Counted from the stretch's first letter, positions 17,625 to 27,428 are shown. The stretch is 64,000 nucleotides of DNA from Lachnospiraceae bacterium (GCA_910574965.1 CAJTDB010000007.1:62001-126000), one strand, 5' to 3'. Made by a program: numbers and translations. The notes: generated from the sequence alone by a model not told the origin.

Positions 17625-17672
17625 AAAAAAGGCAGATACCATTTCCCAATTTTCAAAAATATTGTTCCTGCC
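17625..17672 (-). terminator. Probable terminator of the nucleoside kinase gene
   Basis: GGCAG pairs with CTGCC across a long AT-rich internal hairpin, followed by TTTTTT on the minus strand, just after the stop codon at 17685. The outer stem is only five base pairs. Confidence 0.5.
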
Positions 17673-17684
17673 TGTCCAAAGGGA

Positions 17685-19337
17685 TCAGACATGGAAATAA
17701 GAACCTCCGATAAATTCTCTCAGAATCGAATTCTGAGGCACCAGATTACTGTCGACACCCTGGAAATAATTCAGGAATTTCAAAAGACGCTTGGCCTCTA
17801 AATATTCCGGCTCTCCCTGGCGGATGCCGAACAAAAGGGGCTCTGCATACTGCTTCAGCACAGACAGCTCATAGATCAGCGCTGAATTAAATACTACGTC
17901 TGCGTCTCCCTGATAGGGGAAAATATTCTCGTCTTCGCCCCGGCGGACCGACGGCCACATGGAAATGGTCTTCTTCGCACTGGCTCCCCTCGTTCTGGCA
18001 TCTCTTACCATCCGGCGGATCAGACGCCCGTCAGTCGTGGCGATGCGGTTATGTTCGTCAATATTCAACTGTGTCAGAGCACTTAAATAAATTTTAAATT
18101 TGTTCTCCTTCGGCAGCGAATGAGACAGCGCATCGTTCAGGCAGTGAATCCCCTCGATAACCAGCACGTCGTCCGGTCCTAACTGCATCGTATTTCCTTT
18201 ATACTCTTTTTTGCCCGTCAGGAAGTTAAAAGTCGGCATGGATACCTCTTCTCCCCGAAGAAGCGCGCTCATCTGGTCGTTAAACAGTTTGATGTCGATG
18301 GCTCCAAGGCACTCAAAATTATAATTTCCGTCTTCGTCCTTAGGCGTATCCTCCCGTTCCACAAAATAATTATCCACTCCGATGGCATGGGGTCTTAGTC
18401 CATGGGCCATAAGCTGAATAGAAAGCCTGTGGGAAAAAGTCGTCTTTCCGGAGGAAGAAGGCCCGGCAATCATAATCAGTTTTTTATCCTGCTGGGAAGC
18501 AATCCGGGCCGCAATATTTCCCAGCTCTTTCTCCATAATGGCTTCCTGGGCCAAAATGATATCTCCCATCCTGCCGCATGCAATTTGTTCATTCAGCGCC
18601 CCGACGGTGGCAACTTCCAGCACTTCACTCCAGTTGGTGGAATTTTTCAGTGCCGTGAACAGTTTAAACTCCGGTTTAAAAGGCGCAAATTTCTCCGGCG
18701 TCTTCGCAGGCGGATATTCCAGCACAAACCCTTCGTCATAGGGAACCAGCTTGAAATATTTCAAATAACCGGTATCCGGCGCCATATATCCATAATAATA
18801 ATCTTCAAATCCGTCCAGACGGTACACGTTGACACTGGAACTTCTGCGGAACCGGAACAGTTTTGCCTTGTCCATCATTCCATGGCGGGCAAAATTCTCG
18901 ATGGCATCATCCACCGGTATCGTTTCCTTTTCAATAGGAAGGGCAAGCCTGACCAGTTCCTCCATGCGGGCCTGTACCCGCTCTAAGAAAGCTTCGTCCG
19001 GCACCACATGCCTGCTGGTGCAGTAGTATCCTTCGCTTAAGGAAAAACGCACCTTAATCCCGTTCACCGCCTCCATGCCGGCCACATCGTAGATGGCTTT
19101 TAAAAGGATCAGAATACCGCTTCGCTTATAGGTCTTATGCCCGTCCTGATGAGCCGTTGTAAGAAATTCCACTACGCTCTCATCTTTGACCTTGCGGAAA
19201 AGTTCCCGCATTTTGCCGTTCTCCAGCACGAGGATAATATCATGTGTATACTCTTTCTGATATTCCTTCGCAAGTTCCAGATAAGTAGTGTCGCCGGGCA
19301 CTTCCCGCTTCTTTCCCTCCAAAATGATCTGTTTCAT
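17685..19337 (-). CDS. Nucleoside kinase with TGS and tRNA-synthetase-editing-like domains
   Basis: This 550-residue protein carries a TGS-like domain (residues 1-60, MKQIILEGKKREVPGDTTY). A region resembling the threonyl/alanyl-tRNA synthetase second additional domain follows (about 65-215). The C-terminal uridine-kinase/phosphoribulokinase-type domain (about 280-500) has the P-loop MIAGPSSSGKTTFSHRL and the DNYFVERE segment. This fusion is widespread in Clostridia and is annotated as a nucleoside (uridine) kinase; the role of the synthetase-like half is unknown. The start at 19337 follows AGGGGGA at 8 nt; the longer frame overlaps nif3. It is the last gene of the dnaG-rpoD block before rnpB. 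Confidence 0.9.
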   Translation of the reverse strand: MKQIILEGKKREVPGDTTYLELAKEYQKEYTHDIILVLENGKMRELFRKVKDESVVEFLTTAHQDGHKTYKRSGILILLKAIYDVAGMEAVNGIKVRFSLSEGYYCTSRHVVPDEAFLERVQARMEELVRLALPIEKETIPVDDAIENFARHGMMDKAKLFRFRRSSSVNVYRLDGFEDYYYGYMAPDTGYLKYFKLVPYDEGFVLEYPPAKTPEKFAPFKPEFKLFTALKNSTNWSEVLEVATVGALNEQIACGRMGDIILAQEAIMEKELGNIAARIASQQDKKLIMIAGPSSSGKTTFSHRLSIQLMAHGLRPHAIGVDNYFVEREDTPKDEDGNYNFECLGAIDIKLFNDQMSALLRGEEVSMPTFNFLTGKKEYKGNTMQLGPDDVLVIEGIHCLNDALSHSLPKENKFKIYLSALTQLNIDEHNRIATTDGRLIRRMVRDARTRGASAKKTISMWPSVRRGEDENIFPYQGDADVVFNSALIYELSVLKQYAEPLLFGIRQGEPEYLEAKRLLKFLNYFQGVDSNLVPQNSILREFIGGSYFHV

Positions 19338-19357
19338 TATGTAATCCCCCTTATCTT

Positions 19358-20128
19358 TCATATGACTGTAAATGGATGTTGGACCGGAACACATTCCATA
19401 CGCACGCCGGTGAGTACTTTTTCCAGATATGCCCGAACATCTTCCATGAAAATATGTTCGATTCCATAATGCCCCCCGTCGATGATGCACAGTCCCTGAT
19501 CCACAGCGTCGATTCCTGTATGATGATCAATATCCCCTGTGATGTATACATCACATCCAAAACGTAGCACCTCTTTTATGGTGCTCTTTCCCGCTCCCGG
19601 ACAGACCGCCGCCGTGCGGACTTTCGTACCCGGATCACCAAACAGCTTCACATTCGGAATCCGATATACTTCTTTGACTAACTGTGCACATTCCTCCAGC
19701 GTCATATATGCCGGCAGAATCCCCACCCGTCCGATTCCTTCGCCGTCCCTGATCTCCTCCAGCACGGTACATTCCTGCAGGTTCAAAAGCCCCGCCGCCA
19801 GATCTGCCATACCTCTTACATCATAATTGGTATGCATGGCATAGCAGCAAATATCCTTCTGCAGCAATGTCAGCAGTCTTCTGCCGATCATATCTTCATC
19901 CGTCACCCGCCGGACAGGCGAAAAGATCATAGGATGATGGGTAATCAGCATATCCGCCTCTCTGCTGACTGCTCTTTGAACTACTTCGTCTGTGGCGTCC
20001 AGCGCCAGCAGGATTTTCTTCACTTCTTTGTCCCGCCGCCCTGCCAGCAGACCAACATTATCCCAGTCACAGGCATATTCCAGTCCATATTCCAGCTCGA
20101 TCAGCGTACAAATATCACCGCATTTCAT
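19358..20128 (-). CDS. Nif3-like dinuclear metal centre protein
   Basis: This 256-residue protein belongs to the NIF3/YbgI/YqfO family of dinuclear metal-binding hexamers. Family hallmarks are WDNVGLLAGRRD near the N-terminus, LITHHPMIFSPVRRV with the paired metal-binding histidines, MHTNYDVRGMADLAAGLL, and YITGDIDHHTGIDA near the C-terminus. Some members act as GTP cyclohydrolase-like or phosphodiesterase-like enzymes, but the general role is unsettled. It overlaps trmK by 14 nt; the trmK-nif3 pairing is very common in Firmicutes and supports both assignments. Confidence 0.93.
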   Translation of the reverse strand: MKCGDICTLIELEYGLEYACDWDNVGLLAGRRDKEVKKILLALDATDEVVQRAVSREADMLITHHPMIFSPVRRVTDEDMIGRRLLTLLQKDICCYAMHTNYDVRGMADLAAGLLNLQECTVLEEIRDGEGIGRVGILPAYMTLEECAQLVKEVYRIPNVKLFGDPGTKVRTAAVCPGAGKSTIKEVLRFGCDVYITGDIDHHTGIDAVDQGLCIIDGGHYGIEHIFMEDVRAYLEKVLTGVRMECVPVQHPFTVI

Positions 20129-20834
20129 CTGTGAAGTTTCCTCTCCCTTCCATATACCGCAACATATCGTTTGTCATTTTCATACATTCACGTATTTCCT
20201 CTGCCCGGTCCGTATGTTCTTTCCCGTTCTTCTGTAAAGTGGCTAAAATCTTCTGCTCTTCCTTCTGCTTTGCATACAGAAATGACAGAAGCACTTTCGG
20301 CGATCTCTGAACATCCGGCTTTCCGTAATACAGCTCTGCGCTTGACAGACTGCGTTCCTGGCCATGGACCGCTTTCATCATCGGATAATACTTTCCGTCC
20401 TCAAAGGCAATATCTTCGTCTATGATCTGCCAGCCGCTTTCTGCCAGCCGCTTTCGGACTTTCGGAATATCCGACTGAGGCTGCAAAATCAGTTCCTTTA
20501 TCCCCCTCAGGCAATGTCCGCCGCCGTTAAGGATACGCAGAATCAGCATCCCGCCCATACCGGCAGCCAGCACAGTGTCCGCCTCGTCCTTCCGGAGTTC
20601 TAAAAGGCCGTCGGACAGACGAGTCTTAATATATGTAGACAGTCCGGCCTGCCGGATATGCGCTTCTGCCCTGGCCAGCGGTCCCTGATTTATGTCCATG
20701 GCAAGGGCCGAAGGGATCTTTCCCTCCTGCACCAGTGCAATGGGGATGTACCCGTGATCGGTTCCCACATCTGCCAGACGGTTCCCTGCTGTCACCAGAG
20801 CAGCCAGTCTCTGCATTCTCTCAGACAACTGCAT
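20115..20834 (-). CDS. trmK: tRNA (adenine(22)-N(1))-methyltransferase
   Basis: This 239-residue class I SAM-dependent methyltransferase modifies A22 in the D arm of tRNA. The SAM-binding motif is LADVGTDHGYIPIALV (about residues 20-35), followed by ALAMDINQGPLARA and the VLAAGMGGMLILRIL segment. The LILQPQSD motif is also typical of TrmK. It lies directly between rpoD and nif3, the usual place for trmK in Firmicutes, and overlaps nif3 by 14 nt. Confidence 0.94.
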   Translation of the reverse strand: MQLSERMQRLAALVTAGNRLADVGTDHGYIPIALVQEGKIPSALAMDINQGPLARAEAHIRQAGLSTYIKTRLSDGLLELRKDEADTVLAAGMGGMLILRILNGGGHCLRGIKELILQPQSDIPKVRKRLAESGWQIIDEDIAFEDGKYYPMMKAVHGQERSLSSAELYYGKPDVQRSPKVLLSFLYAKQKEEQKILATLQKNGKEHTDRAEEIRECMKMTNDMLRYMEGRGNFTDEMR

Positions 20835-20854
20835 ACACCTTGCTCCCGTTCCCT

Positions 20855-21958
20855 TTAGTCCAGAAAATCCTTAAGTTTCCGGCTCCGGCTGGGATGACGA
20901 AGCTTCCGAAGAGCTTTTGCCTCGATCTGCCGGATACGCTCCCTTGTGACATTGAACTCCTTGCCCACTTCCTCCAGTGTACGTGCACGCCCGTCATCCA
21001 GACCAAAACGCAGACGGAGTACTTTCTGCTCCCTCTCGGTCAGAGTGCCTAACACTTCTACCAACTGCTCTTTCAGAAGGGTAAATGCAGCCGCCTCCGC
21101 GGGCACCGGCACATTGTCATCCTGGATAAAATCACCCAGATGGCTGTCCTCCTCCTCGCCGATAGGCGTTTCCAGAGATACCGGCTCCTGAGAAATCTTC
21201 AGGATCTCACGAACCCGCTCCACCGGCATATTCATCTCCTCGGCAATCTCCTCCGGCTGAGGCTCCCTTCCCAGCTCCTGCAAAAGCTGTCTGGATACCC
21301 GGATCAGCTTATTAATCGTTTCCACCATATGCACCGGAATGCGGATGGTCCGCGCCTGATCCGCAATGGCCCTTGTAATAGCCTGACGGATCCACCAGGT
21401 AGCATAGGTACTGAATTTGTAGCCTTTCCGATAGTCGAACTTTTCCACCGCCTTAATAAGACCCAGATTTCCCTCCTGGATCAAATCCAGGAAGAGCATT
21501 CCCCGTCCGACATATCTCTTGGCGATGCTGACCACCAGACGGAGATTGGCCTCTGCCAGACGTTTTTTCGCGTCCTCATCTCCCAGTTCCATCCGCTTGG
21601 CCAGCTCGATCTCTTCTTCCGCACTCAGAAGGGGAACCTTTCCAATCTCCTTCAGATACATACGGACCGGATCTTCGATGCTGACGCCATCGGGCACGGA
21701 CAGATCGATCTGCTCCACATCCACGTCGTCCTCATCGGTCAGGATGATATTGCTGTCGTCATCATCGTCCGTGATCCGAAGCACATCGATATTGTTCTGT
21801 TCCAGAAAATCCAGGATCTTCTCGAACTTTTCCGCATCCAGTTCCATATCATTGAAAAAGTCGCTGATCTCCTGATATTCCAGGACATTCTTTTTCTTTT
21901 TCGCCATTGCAAGCAGCTCTTTCAATTTGTCACTGAATTTCACTACATTTTCTTCCAT
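20855..21958 (-). CDS. rpoD: RNA polymerase primary sigma factor
   Basis: This 367-residue protein is the housekeeping sigma factor. A short acidic region 1.1 (residues about 1-90, rich in Asp around [16 protein letters not shown]) precedes region 1.2 ([17 protein letters not shown]). Regions 2.3-2.4 ([17 protein letters not shown]) melt and read the -10 element. Region 4.2 ([20 protein letters not shown]) contacts the -35. The start at 21958 is preferred because GGAAGGA precedes it; a further ATG at 21976 has no well-spaced site. It follows dnaG closely, the conserved dnaG-rpoD operon. Confidence 0.97.
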   Translation of the reverse strand: MEENVVKFSDKLKELLAMAKKKKNVLEYQEISDFFNDMELDAEKFEKILDFLEQNNIDVLRITDDDDDSNIILTDEDDVDVEQIDLSVPDGVSIEDPVRMYLKEIGKVPLLSAEEEIELAKRMELGDEDAKKRLAEANLRLVVSIAKRYVGRGMLFLDLIQEGNLGLIKAVEKFDYRKGYKFSTYATWWIRQAITRAIADQARTIRIPVHMVETINKLIRVSRQLLQELGREPQPEEIAEEMNMPVERVREILKISQEPVSLETPIGEEEDSHLGDFIQDDNVPVPAEAAAFTLLKEQLVEVLGTLTEREQKVLRLRFGLDDGRARTLEEVGKEFNVTRERIRQIEAKALRKLRHPSRSRKLKDFLD

Positions 21959-21995
21959 ACTGGTTCTTCCTTCCATAATTGTTCATATTTTATCC

Positions 21996-23765
21996 TTAAT
22001 CCAAAGAAATATGCAATTTCTCAATTTCCCGGCGTTTCTGTACGATCTTCTTCAGCATTTCCGTGTCATTCGGGTCCACATGCGCCGTCTGCCAGGCAAT
22101 ACTGTTCTGTTTTACACGCAGAATCGTCTCCTGCAGTGCCTTCTCCTCTTCCTCTCTGCTCGACAGCGCCTTTAAGGTATCCTGGAGCATAGCCGACACC
22201 TGCTTTTGCTCCTCCTCCTCCGTAAAATGCTGAAACAGCGATGCGGGATTCAGGTGCCCATTGAAAAGCTGCTCTTCTAAAAGCTCTGCCACACGCCTGC
22301 ACAGGGAATCTGTAAAATCCTCCGGCTCTATGTATCGGCGAATATTCCGGAACATACGTTCTCCCGACGTCATCCAGGTAATCAGAAGCCGCTGAGAGCG
22401 AAGATTGGCATCCTCCGGTTTCCGGCGCCGCTGCCCCGAAAGCGGTTCCGGTGCCGCCCGCTTTGCAAGTCCTCCGGTCTTCTCCCCTACCTTCCGGATC
22501 ATGCCCTGAAGCTGTTCACGGGTCAGTTGATACCGCCTGGCAGCAGCTTCCGTGTAGTTGTCCCGCTCGATTCCCGCTTCAAACTCCAGAAGCTTTCCCG
22601 CAAGAGCCTGAAAAAACGCGGTTTTGCTCTCCGGCTCCTGAAAATCGTACTGCCGTTCCAGAACCCCAAGCTCGAAGGAGAAGCCGCTCTCCGCTTCGTC
22701 GATCCGTTTCTGAAAGCTTTCGGCACCCTCAGCCTTGATAAACTCATCGGGGTCTTTATAAGGTTCCATATGGATAATCTTCGCAGTCAGTCCCGCATCT
22801 TTCAGAATGGGAAGCGCCCGAAGCGCCGCCCGGACCCCCGCTTCGTCGCTGTCGTAAGTCAAGAGCACTTCGTTTGTATACCGCTTCAGCATTACCGACT
22901 GCTGAACCGTAAACGCGGTCCCAAGGGATGCAACCGCCTGCACAAAGCCCGCCTGGTGCATGGCGATCACGTCCATATAGCCCTCACAGAGAATGATATT
23001 CGGCTTTCGGCTCATACGCGCCAGATTCAGTCCATACAGGTTTCTGCTCTTGTCAAAAACTCTTGTTTCCGGCGAGTTCAGATACTTTGGTTTTCCGTCT
23101 CCCATAACCCGGCCGCCGAATCCGATCACCCGGTTGTGCGTATCCATAATCGGAAAAATAACCCGGTTCCAGAATTTATCATACATGCCCCGTTTTTCGT
23201 CCGCCTGCATAAGTCCGGATTCCTTTAGAATCTGGTCTGAATACCCTTTGTTCTTCAGATACTGATACAGACCGCCGCCGAACTTGTCTGCGTAGCCAAG
23301 GCCGAACCGGTTAATCGTCTCCTTTGTAAGCCTTCTTCCCAGCAAATATTCCATCCCTTGTCTGCCGGCCGGCTGACGGAGAGCATAATAATAATATTTC
23401 GCCGCAAGCTTGTTCATTTCCATAATCTGTGCCTTTACATCCGCCTGCTGCCTGGCTTCCCCGGAAGGGTCCTGTTCCGGAAGGGTTATCCCTGCCCGGT
23501 CCGCCAGTACTTTCACTGCTTCCGGAAAAGTCAGACTTTCATACTCCATGACGAACTTAAAGACATCCCCTCCTGCACCGCAGCTAAAGCAGCGGTAGAT
23601 CTGCCTGGGAGGATTTACCGACATGGAAGGATTCCGGTCGTTGTGAAAGGGACAGACTCCCACATAATTGCTTCCTTTGCGCTGAAGTCTGATATATCCG
23701 GAGATCACATCCACAATATCGCTTCGGGATCGAATCTCCTCCACAAGATCCTGTGAATAAAACAT
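21996..23765 (-). CDS. dnaG: DNA primase
   Basis: This 589-residue primase makes RNA primers for replication. The N-terminal zinc ribbon uses C38, H41, C59 and C62 (VCPFHNDRNPSM ... YRCFSCGAGG). The TOPRIM catalytic core carries ILCEGYMDVIAMHQAG and LTYDSDEAGVRAA. The C-terminal part (about 440-589) is the DnaB-helicase-interacting region. The ATG at 23765 is preferred over a TTG one codon earlier because GGTGG lies 7 nt before it. It heads the dnaG-rpoD-trmK-nif3 block. Confidence 0.97.
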   Translation of the reverse strand: MFYSQDLVEEIRSRSDIVDVISGYIRLQRKGSNYVGVCPFHNDRNPSMSVNPPRQIYRCFSCGAGGDVFKFVMEYESLTFPEAVKVLADRAGITLPEQDPSGEARQQADVKAQIMEMNKLAAKYYYYALRQPAGRQGMEYLLGRRLTKETINRFGLGYADKFGGGLYQYLKNKGYSDQILKESGLMQADEKRGMYDKFWNRVIFPIMDTHNRVIGFGGRVMGDGKPKYLNSPETRVFDKSRNLYGLNLARMSRKPNIILCEGYMDVIAMHQAGFVQAVASLGTAFTVQQSVMLKRYTNEVLLTYDSDEAGVRAALRALPILKDAGLTAKIIHMEPYKDPDEFIKAEGAESFQKRIDEAESGFSFELGVLERQYDFQEPESKTAFFQALAGKLLEFEAGIERDNYTEAAARRYQLTREQLQGMIRKVGEKTGGLAKRAAPEPLSGQRRRKPEDANLRSQRLLITWMTSGERMFRNIRRYIEPEDFTDSLCRRVAELLEEQLFNGHLNPASLFQHFTEEEEQKQVSAMLQDTLKALSSREEEEKALQETILRVKQNSIAWQTAHVDPNDTEMLKKIVQKRREIEKLHISLD

Positions 23766-23786
23766 CAATGTCCCACCTGATTCCTG

Positions 23787-24794
23787 TTAAGATTTCCAGG
23801 AATCCGGAAGAAAGAATTCCTGAAATTTGGATATGGCATACTGATCGGTCATACCGGCAATGTAATCTCTGACACTGCGCTCCTGAGTCTCCCCTGGCTG
23901 CCACATCCGCTCTACATATTCGTTGGGCAGAAGCTCCGGGCGGTCCATATAATAATGAAACAGCTCCTTTACAATGTTCTGCGCCTTTCGTTCCTCCCCC
24001 TTTGCCTTGGGATTGGTATATACATTATCAAACATAAATTTACGCATACCCATGAATGCATATTCCACATCTTCGGACATGCGGATTTCCTGCTGGTCAA
24101 GACTCTGGTTCACAATATCGTGAATCATCGTATTTAACCGTTCTCTTGTGGAGTGCCCTAAAATATCCGTATACGCTCTCGGAAGATCCCGCTCTCTGAT
24201 GATGCCTCCGCGAATAGCGTCATCTACATCATGGTTGATGTAGGCGATCTTATCGGAATAACGGACAATAACGCCCTCTAAAGTCGCTGCCTTTGTGTTC
24301 ATCTGATGGTTCCGTATCCCATCCCGCACTTCCCAGGTCAGGTTCAATCCTCTTCCGTTCTTTTCCAGGCACTCTACAATTCTAACGCTCTGCTCATAAT
24401 GGGCAAACCCTTCGCTGCACACCAGATCCAGTGCCCGCTCTCCGGCATGTCCAAAGGGTGCGTGTCCCAGATCATGCCCAAGGGCAATGGCTTCCGTTAA
24501 ATCTTCGTTCAGACGCAGGGCCCTGGCAATGGTCCTGGCGTTCTGAGCCACTTCCAGTGTATGGGTCAGCCGCGTCCGATAATGATCTCCTTTGGGCGTC
24601 AGAAACACCTGGGTTTTGTGCTTCAGTCTGCGGAAAGATTTGCAGTGCAGGATACGGTCCCGGTCTCTTTGATAGACCGGACGGATATCGCAGGGAGGTT
24701 CTTCTTGGTCCCTGCCTTTCGAATCCCGGCTAAGCGCCGCATAAGGACTTAAAAATTCCTGCTCCCACTGCTCGGTCTTTTCCCGAATCGTCAT
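23787..24794 (-). CDS. Deoxyguanosinetriphosphate triphosphohydrolase-like HD protein
   Basis: This 335-residue HD-domain phosphohydrolase is of the Dgt type that releases triphosphate from dNTPs. The HD core shows TRLTHTLEVAQ, ALGHDLGHAPFGHAGE and YSDKIAYINHDVDDAI, and the N-terminal RDRDRILHCKSFRRLKHKTQ segment is typical of the family. It lies immediately upstream of dnaG, a common arrangement in Lachnospiraceae, so dNTP control and primase are probably co-expressed. The start at 24794 follows a GGGGG tract about 10 nt away. Whether dGTP is the preferred substrate cannot be told from the sequence. Confidence 0.92.
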   Translation of the reverse strand: MTIREKTEQWEQEFLSPYAALSRDSKGRDQEEPPCDIRPVYQRDRDRILHCKSFRRLKHKTQVFLTPKGDHYRTRLTHTLEVAQNARTIARALRLNEDLTEAIALGHDLGHAPFGHAGERALDLVCSEGFAHYEQSVRIVECLEKNGRGLNLTWEVRDGIRNHQMNTKAATLEGVIVRYSDKIAYINHDVDDAIRGGIIRERDLPRAYTDILGHSTRERLNTMIHDIVNQSLDQQEIRMSEDVEYAFMGMRKFMFDNVYTNPKAKGEERKAQNIVKELFHYYMDRPELLPNEYVERMWQPGETQERSVRDYIAGMTDQYAISKFQEFFLPDSWKS

Positions 24795-24836
24795 ATGTAT
24801 GACACCCCCTTGCATCTCCAAAACAGAACGTACGTT

Positions 24837-25400
24837 CTATTTCTTAATCCTGGGATATTCCTTTTTCCCCACCATATATTTTCTCATATAGGCAAAGGTC
24901 TTCTTTTCGCCTTTTTCATCCAGCATATGCAGGATATACTCCAGAAGTTCCCTTGTCTCGTCATGAATCAGATATGCTCCTTTGCCTTGTTCATAATAGG
25001 CAAGAGGGGAATGCTGTGTATATTTCTCCCCTTCATATACTTTGGAGGCAGCAATCCGGTCCATAATCATCTCATTAAAATATTTCATCGGCATTTTCAT
25101 GCCCGCCATACACCGCTTCGGCTTCAGACTGTAATCGATCCAATATTCATAATGATGCTTGTTGCGTCCTTTATGATGAAGCCATGCGGAAGAATACCCT
25201 TTCGCCATGCGCTCCGCATTGTTGGGGCTTTGGAATCCCTGGTAGTACCGGCATCCCTGCCAAAATTCCGCAGGCGTATATTTGGACAGATCATGGGTCA
25301 GCCCCTGCCAGTACATCCCCACCTGAAAGCAGTGGCGGGCAACCATTATCTTATGTTCCGTGATCGTGCAAAAATGTTTCCATATGTTCATCCATTTCAT
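24837..25400 (-). CDS. DUF5662 family protein
   Basis: This 187-residue protein resembles the DUF5662 family, common in Clostridia and of unknown function. It is rich in histidines, tryptophans and tyrosines, including ITEHKIMVARHCFQVG, GLTHDLSKYTPAEFW and HHKGRNKHHYEYW. The spaced H, HD and HH motifs recall HD-like metal sites, but no activity is established. There is no signal peptide or membrane helix. Its ATG comes 1 nt after the stop codon of the GH13 protein gene, so translation is coupled. Confidence 0.8.
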   Translation of the reverse strand: MKWMNIWKHFCTITEHKIMVARHCFQVGMYWQGLTHDLSKYTPAEFWQGCRYYQGFQSPNNAERMAKGYSSAWLHHKGRNKHHYEYWIDYSLKPKRCMAGMKMPMKYFNEMIMDRIAASKVYEGEKYTQHSPLAYYEQGKGAYLIHDETRELLEYILHMLDEKGEKKTFAYMRKYMVGKKEYPRIKK

Positions 25401-25401
25401 C

Positions 25402-27234
25402 TTACTTACCTGCCAGTATCATAATCGTCCTGGGCGGAAGCAATACCATTTTCTGATTTTCCAGAAGCGGTTCTTCTCCCTTTTCATAAAATGCACGGGG
25501 TTCCCTTCCCGTATCTGCCGCCACATGCCAGAACTCCCCTTTCGGCAGTGTGGGAAGGGCCAGCTCATGGGCAAGTACATGCATGTTGTATACAACATAG
25601 CAGGTCCCGGATCCGGTATAACATCCTGCATAGAGAATGCCGATCTGGCGGCTGCTTCTCTCAAAAGCCCCGTACCATGCCTTTTCTCCGTGATAGGACA
25701 GATCCGGCATCCCTCTGGACAAATAATCTTTCAGGGTGTATTCCGTACGCCTTCCAAATGCCGGCGAATCCTTCCGGAACCGGATGGCCTCCCGGACAAA
25801 TTCCCGAAGATCCCGGTCCGCCTTTTTCCGGCTCCACTGGACCCAGGACAGCTCATTGTCCTGACACCAGACATTGTTGTTGCCCTGCTGGGAATTTCCC
25901 ATTTCATCCCCGCCGTACACGGCCGGAACTCCCTGTGACAAAAGCAGCAGGAGAAATGCATTGCGAAGCTGCCTTCGGCGGAGCTTTTCCAGCTTTCTGG
26001 AGGCGGTCGGTCCTTCCTCTCCATAATTGCTGCTGCAGTTGAAGCTGCTGCCGTCCCGATTCTCCTCTCCGTTTGCTTCATTGTGTCTGACATCATAGGA
26101 AACCGCATCGAAAAGCGTAAATCCGTTGTGATATGCCATAAAGTTGATAACTGCCTGCTGGGCCGGATTGCGCCGCATACTGTAGGCTGCCTGCCCAAGC
26201 ATGTCCTCGTCTCCCCGCAGAAAACGCCGCGCCTTCTGCATAAAATCTTCGTTGTATTCTCCAAGTCTGCGGTAAACCGGCTCATAGCCGGCATCGTAGA
26301 TCCGATCCAGCGGAAAGCTCTCGCTCATAACTTTGATTCCGGACAGCCTTGGGTCCAAAGCCAGATCCTCAAGCGGCACCGCCTGGCTGTTTACATGCAC
26401 CCCGTCAATATGATATTCCGCTGCCCAGTAGCAGATGCAGTCCCGAATCAAATACGGGCTGGTCCGCTCCGGAAAATAAAACTCCAGAATCAGTTCAATC
26501 CCATTCTTATGCAGCTCCCGCACCAGCTCCTTCAGCTCCCGCACCGGATCCCCTGAGGCACTGTAAGACGCCTTCGGTGCGAAAAAGCATCCATCCCCGT
26601 ATCCCCAGTAATTGATTCTGCCGCCATTGAACCGGCGCACAGGCATATGTTTTTTGGAAACCTTTTTCTCCTCATATTCTGCAAATTCATATATGGGCAT
26701 CAGCTCCAACTGGTTAAAACCAAAGCTTTTCAAATAAGGAATTTTCTCCCGGATCCCGGCAAAAGTTCCCGGACGGCGCACTTTGGAGGAAGGATCCTTT
26801 GTAAATCCCCGCACATGGGTCACATACATCACACATTCTTCATAAGGAAGCATTAAGGGCCTGTCCCCCTGCCAGGAAAACCGGTCCGACCGTATGACTC
26901 CCCGCACACTGCGGTTCTTCTCCGGACAAATCCCCCATTCCTCTCTTCCGCTAATACGCACCGCATAGGGATCCAGTACAATCTCCCCGTCGATCTCATA
27001 ATTATATTCCCATTCCTGGCCGTGCAGACCGCTGATCTGCATGGCATAGATATCACCAAAACGCATCTGCTCCGTAAAAGGAAACTTTTGCGCGGTCTTT
27101 TCGGAACCTTTTTCATACAACAGCAGGCTGCAGTTTTTCCCATCTCGTACCACTACTGCAAAATTCAAGTCTTTCCCGTTCTTCGTTACTCCCAGCCTGG
27201 CCGGACTTCCGGCTTCCACGCAATAATCTACCAT
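25402..27234 (-). CDS. Glycogen-debranching-like GH13 protein with degenerate active site
   Basis: This 610-residue protein has a GlgX/isoamylase-like layout: an N-terminal carbohydrate-binding-type domain (about 1-115), a GH13 barrel (about 130-500) and a C-terminal beta domain. Compared with the intact GlgX at the right end of this window, key positions differ. FRFD becomes VHVN, so the nucleophile Asp is Asn (N282). CHDGF becomes YHNGF, so the transition-state Asp is Asn (N370). The region I VVFNH is replaced by EFYFP. Only the acid Glu (SESF, E305) seems kept. It probably binds alpha-glucan without hydrolysing it, or acts by another mechanism. The start at 27234 follows AAAGGA at 8 nt. 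Confidence 0.85.
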   Translation of the reverse strand: MVDYCVEAGSPARLGVTKNGKDLNFAVVVRDGKNCSLLLYEKGSEKTAQKFPFTEQMRFGDIYAMQISGLHGQEWEYNYEIDGEIVLDPYAVRISGREEWGICPEKNRSVRGVIRSDRFSWQGDRPLMLPYEECVMYVTHVRGFTKDPSSKVRRPGTFAGIREKIPYLKSFGFNQLELMPIYEFAEYEEKKVSKKHMPVRRFNGGRINYWGYGDGCFFAPKASYSASGDPVRELKELVRELHKNGIELILEFYFPERTSPYLIRDCICYWAAEYHIDGVHVNSQAVPLEDLALDPRLSGIKVMSESFPLDRIYDAGYEPVYRRLGEYNEDFMQKARRFLRGDEDMLGQAAYSMRRNPAQQAVINFMAYHNGFTLFDAVSYDVRHNEANGEENRDGSSFNCSSNYGEEGPTASRKLEKLRRRQLRNAFLLLLLSQGVPAVYGGDEMGNSQQGNNNVWCQDNELSWVQWSRKKADRDLREFVREAIRFRKDSPAFGRRTEYTLKDYLSRGMPDLSYHGEKAWYGAFERSSRQIGILYAGCYTGSGTCYVVYNMHVLAHELALPTLPKGEFWHVAADTGREPRAFYEKGEEPLLENQKMVLLPPRTIMILAGK

Positions 27235-27285
27235 ATTCTCTGTCCTTTTCCCTTCAGCAGTCGACACTTATCCCAATTATAAAGT

Positions 27286-27314
27286 AGTATAGCACCTGCG
27301 GAATGTTTTTGCAA
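27286..27314 (-). promoter_or_regulatory. Promoter of the GH13-like gene
   Basis: On the minus strand TTGCAA and TATACT are separated by exactly 17 nt, about 50 nt before the ATG at 27234. This is the first clear promoter upstream of the long minus-strand run down to the nucleoside kinase gene. A further TATAAT lies just downstream of this -10. Confidence 0.6.
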
Positions 27315-27351
27315 TCAAAATATTTTGGAAGAATCCGGCCCCAAAGGATTC

Positions 27352-27380
27352 TTTGCAGACGGATAAAATTATGTTATAAT
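27352..27380 (+). promoter_or_regulatory. Promoter of the XdhC family gene
   Basis: A consensus TATAAT at 27375-27380 with TTTGCA 17 nt upstream, about 48 nt before the ATG at 27429. It is divergent from the GH13-like gene promoter. Confidence 0.6.
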
Positions 27381-27428
27381 TTAAAAAACGCAGAGGGGTT
27401 TTTGTCGAAAACAGAGGGGGTATCACTT

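Noticed and set aside
27303-27428. A longer start for the XdhC gene at 27303
   Set aside because: The extension includes the promoter -35/-10 pair and is not XdhC-like; GAGGGGG supports the ATG at 27429.
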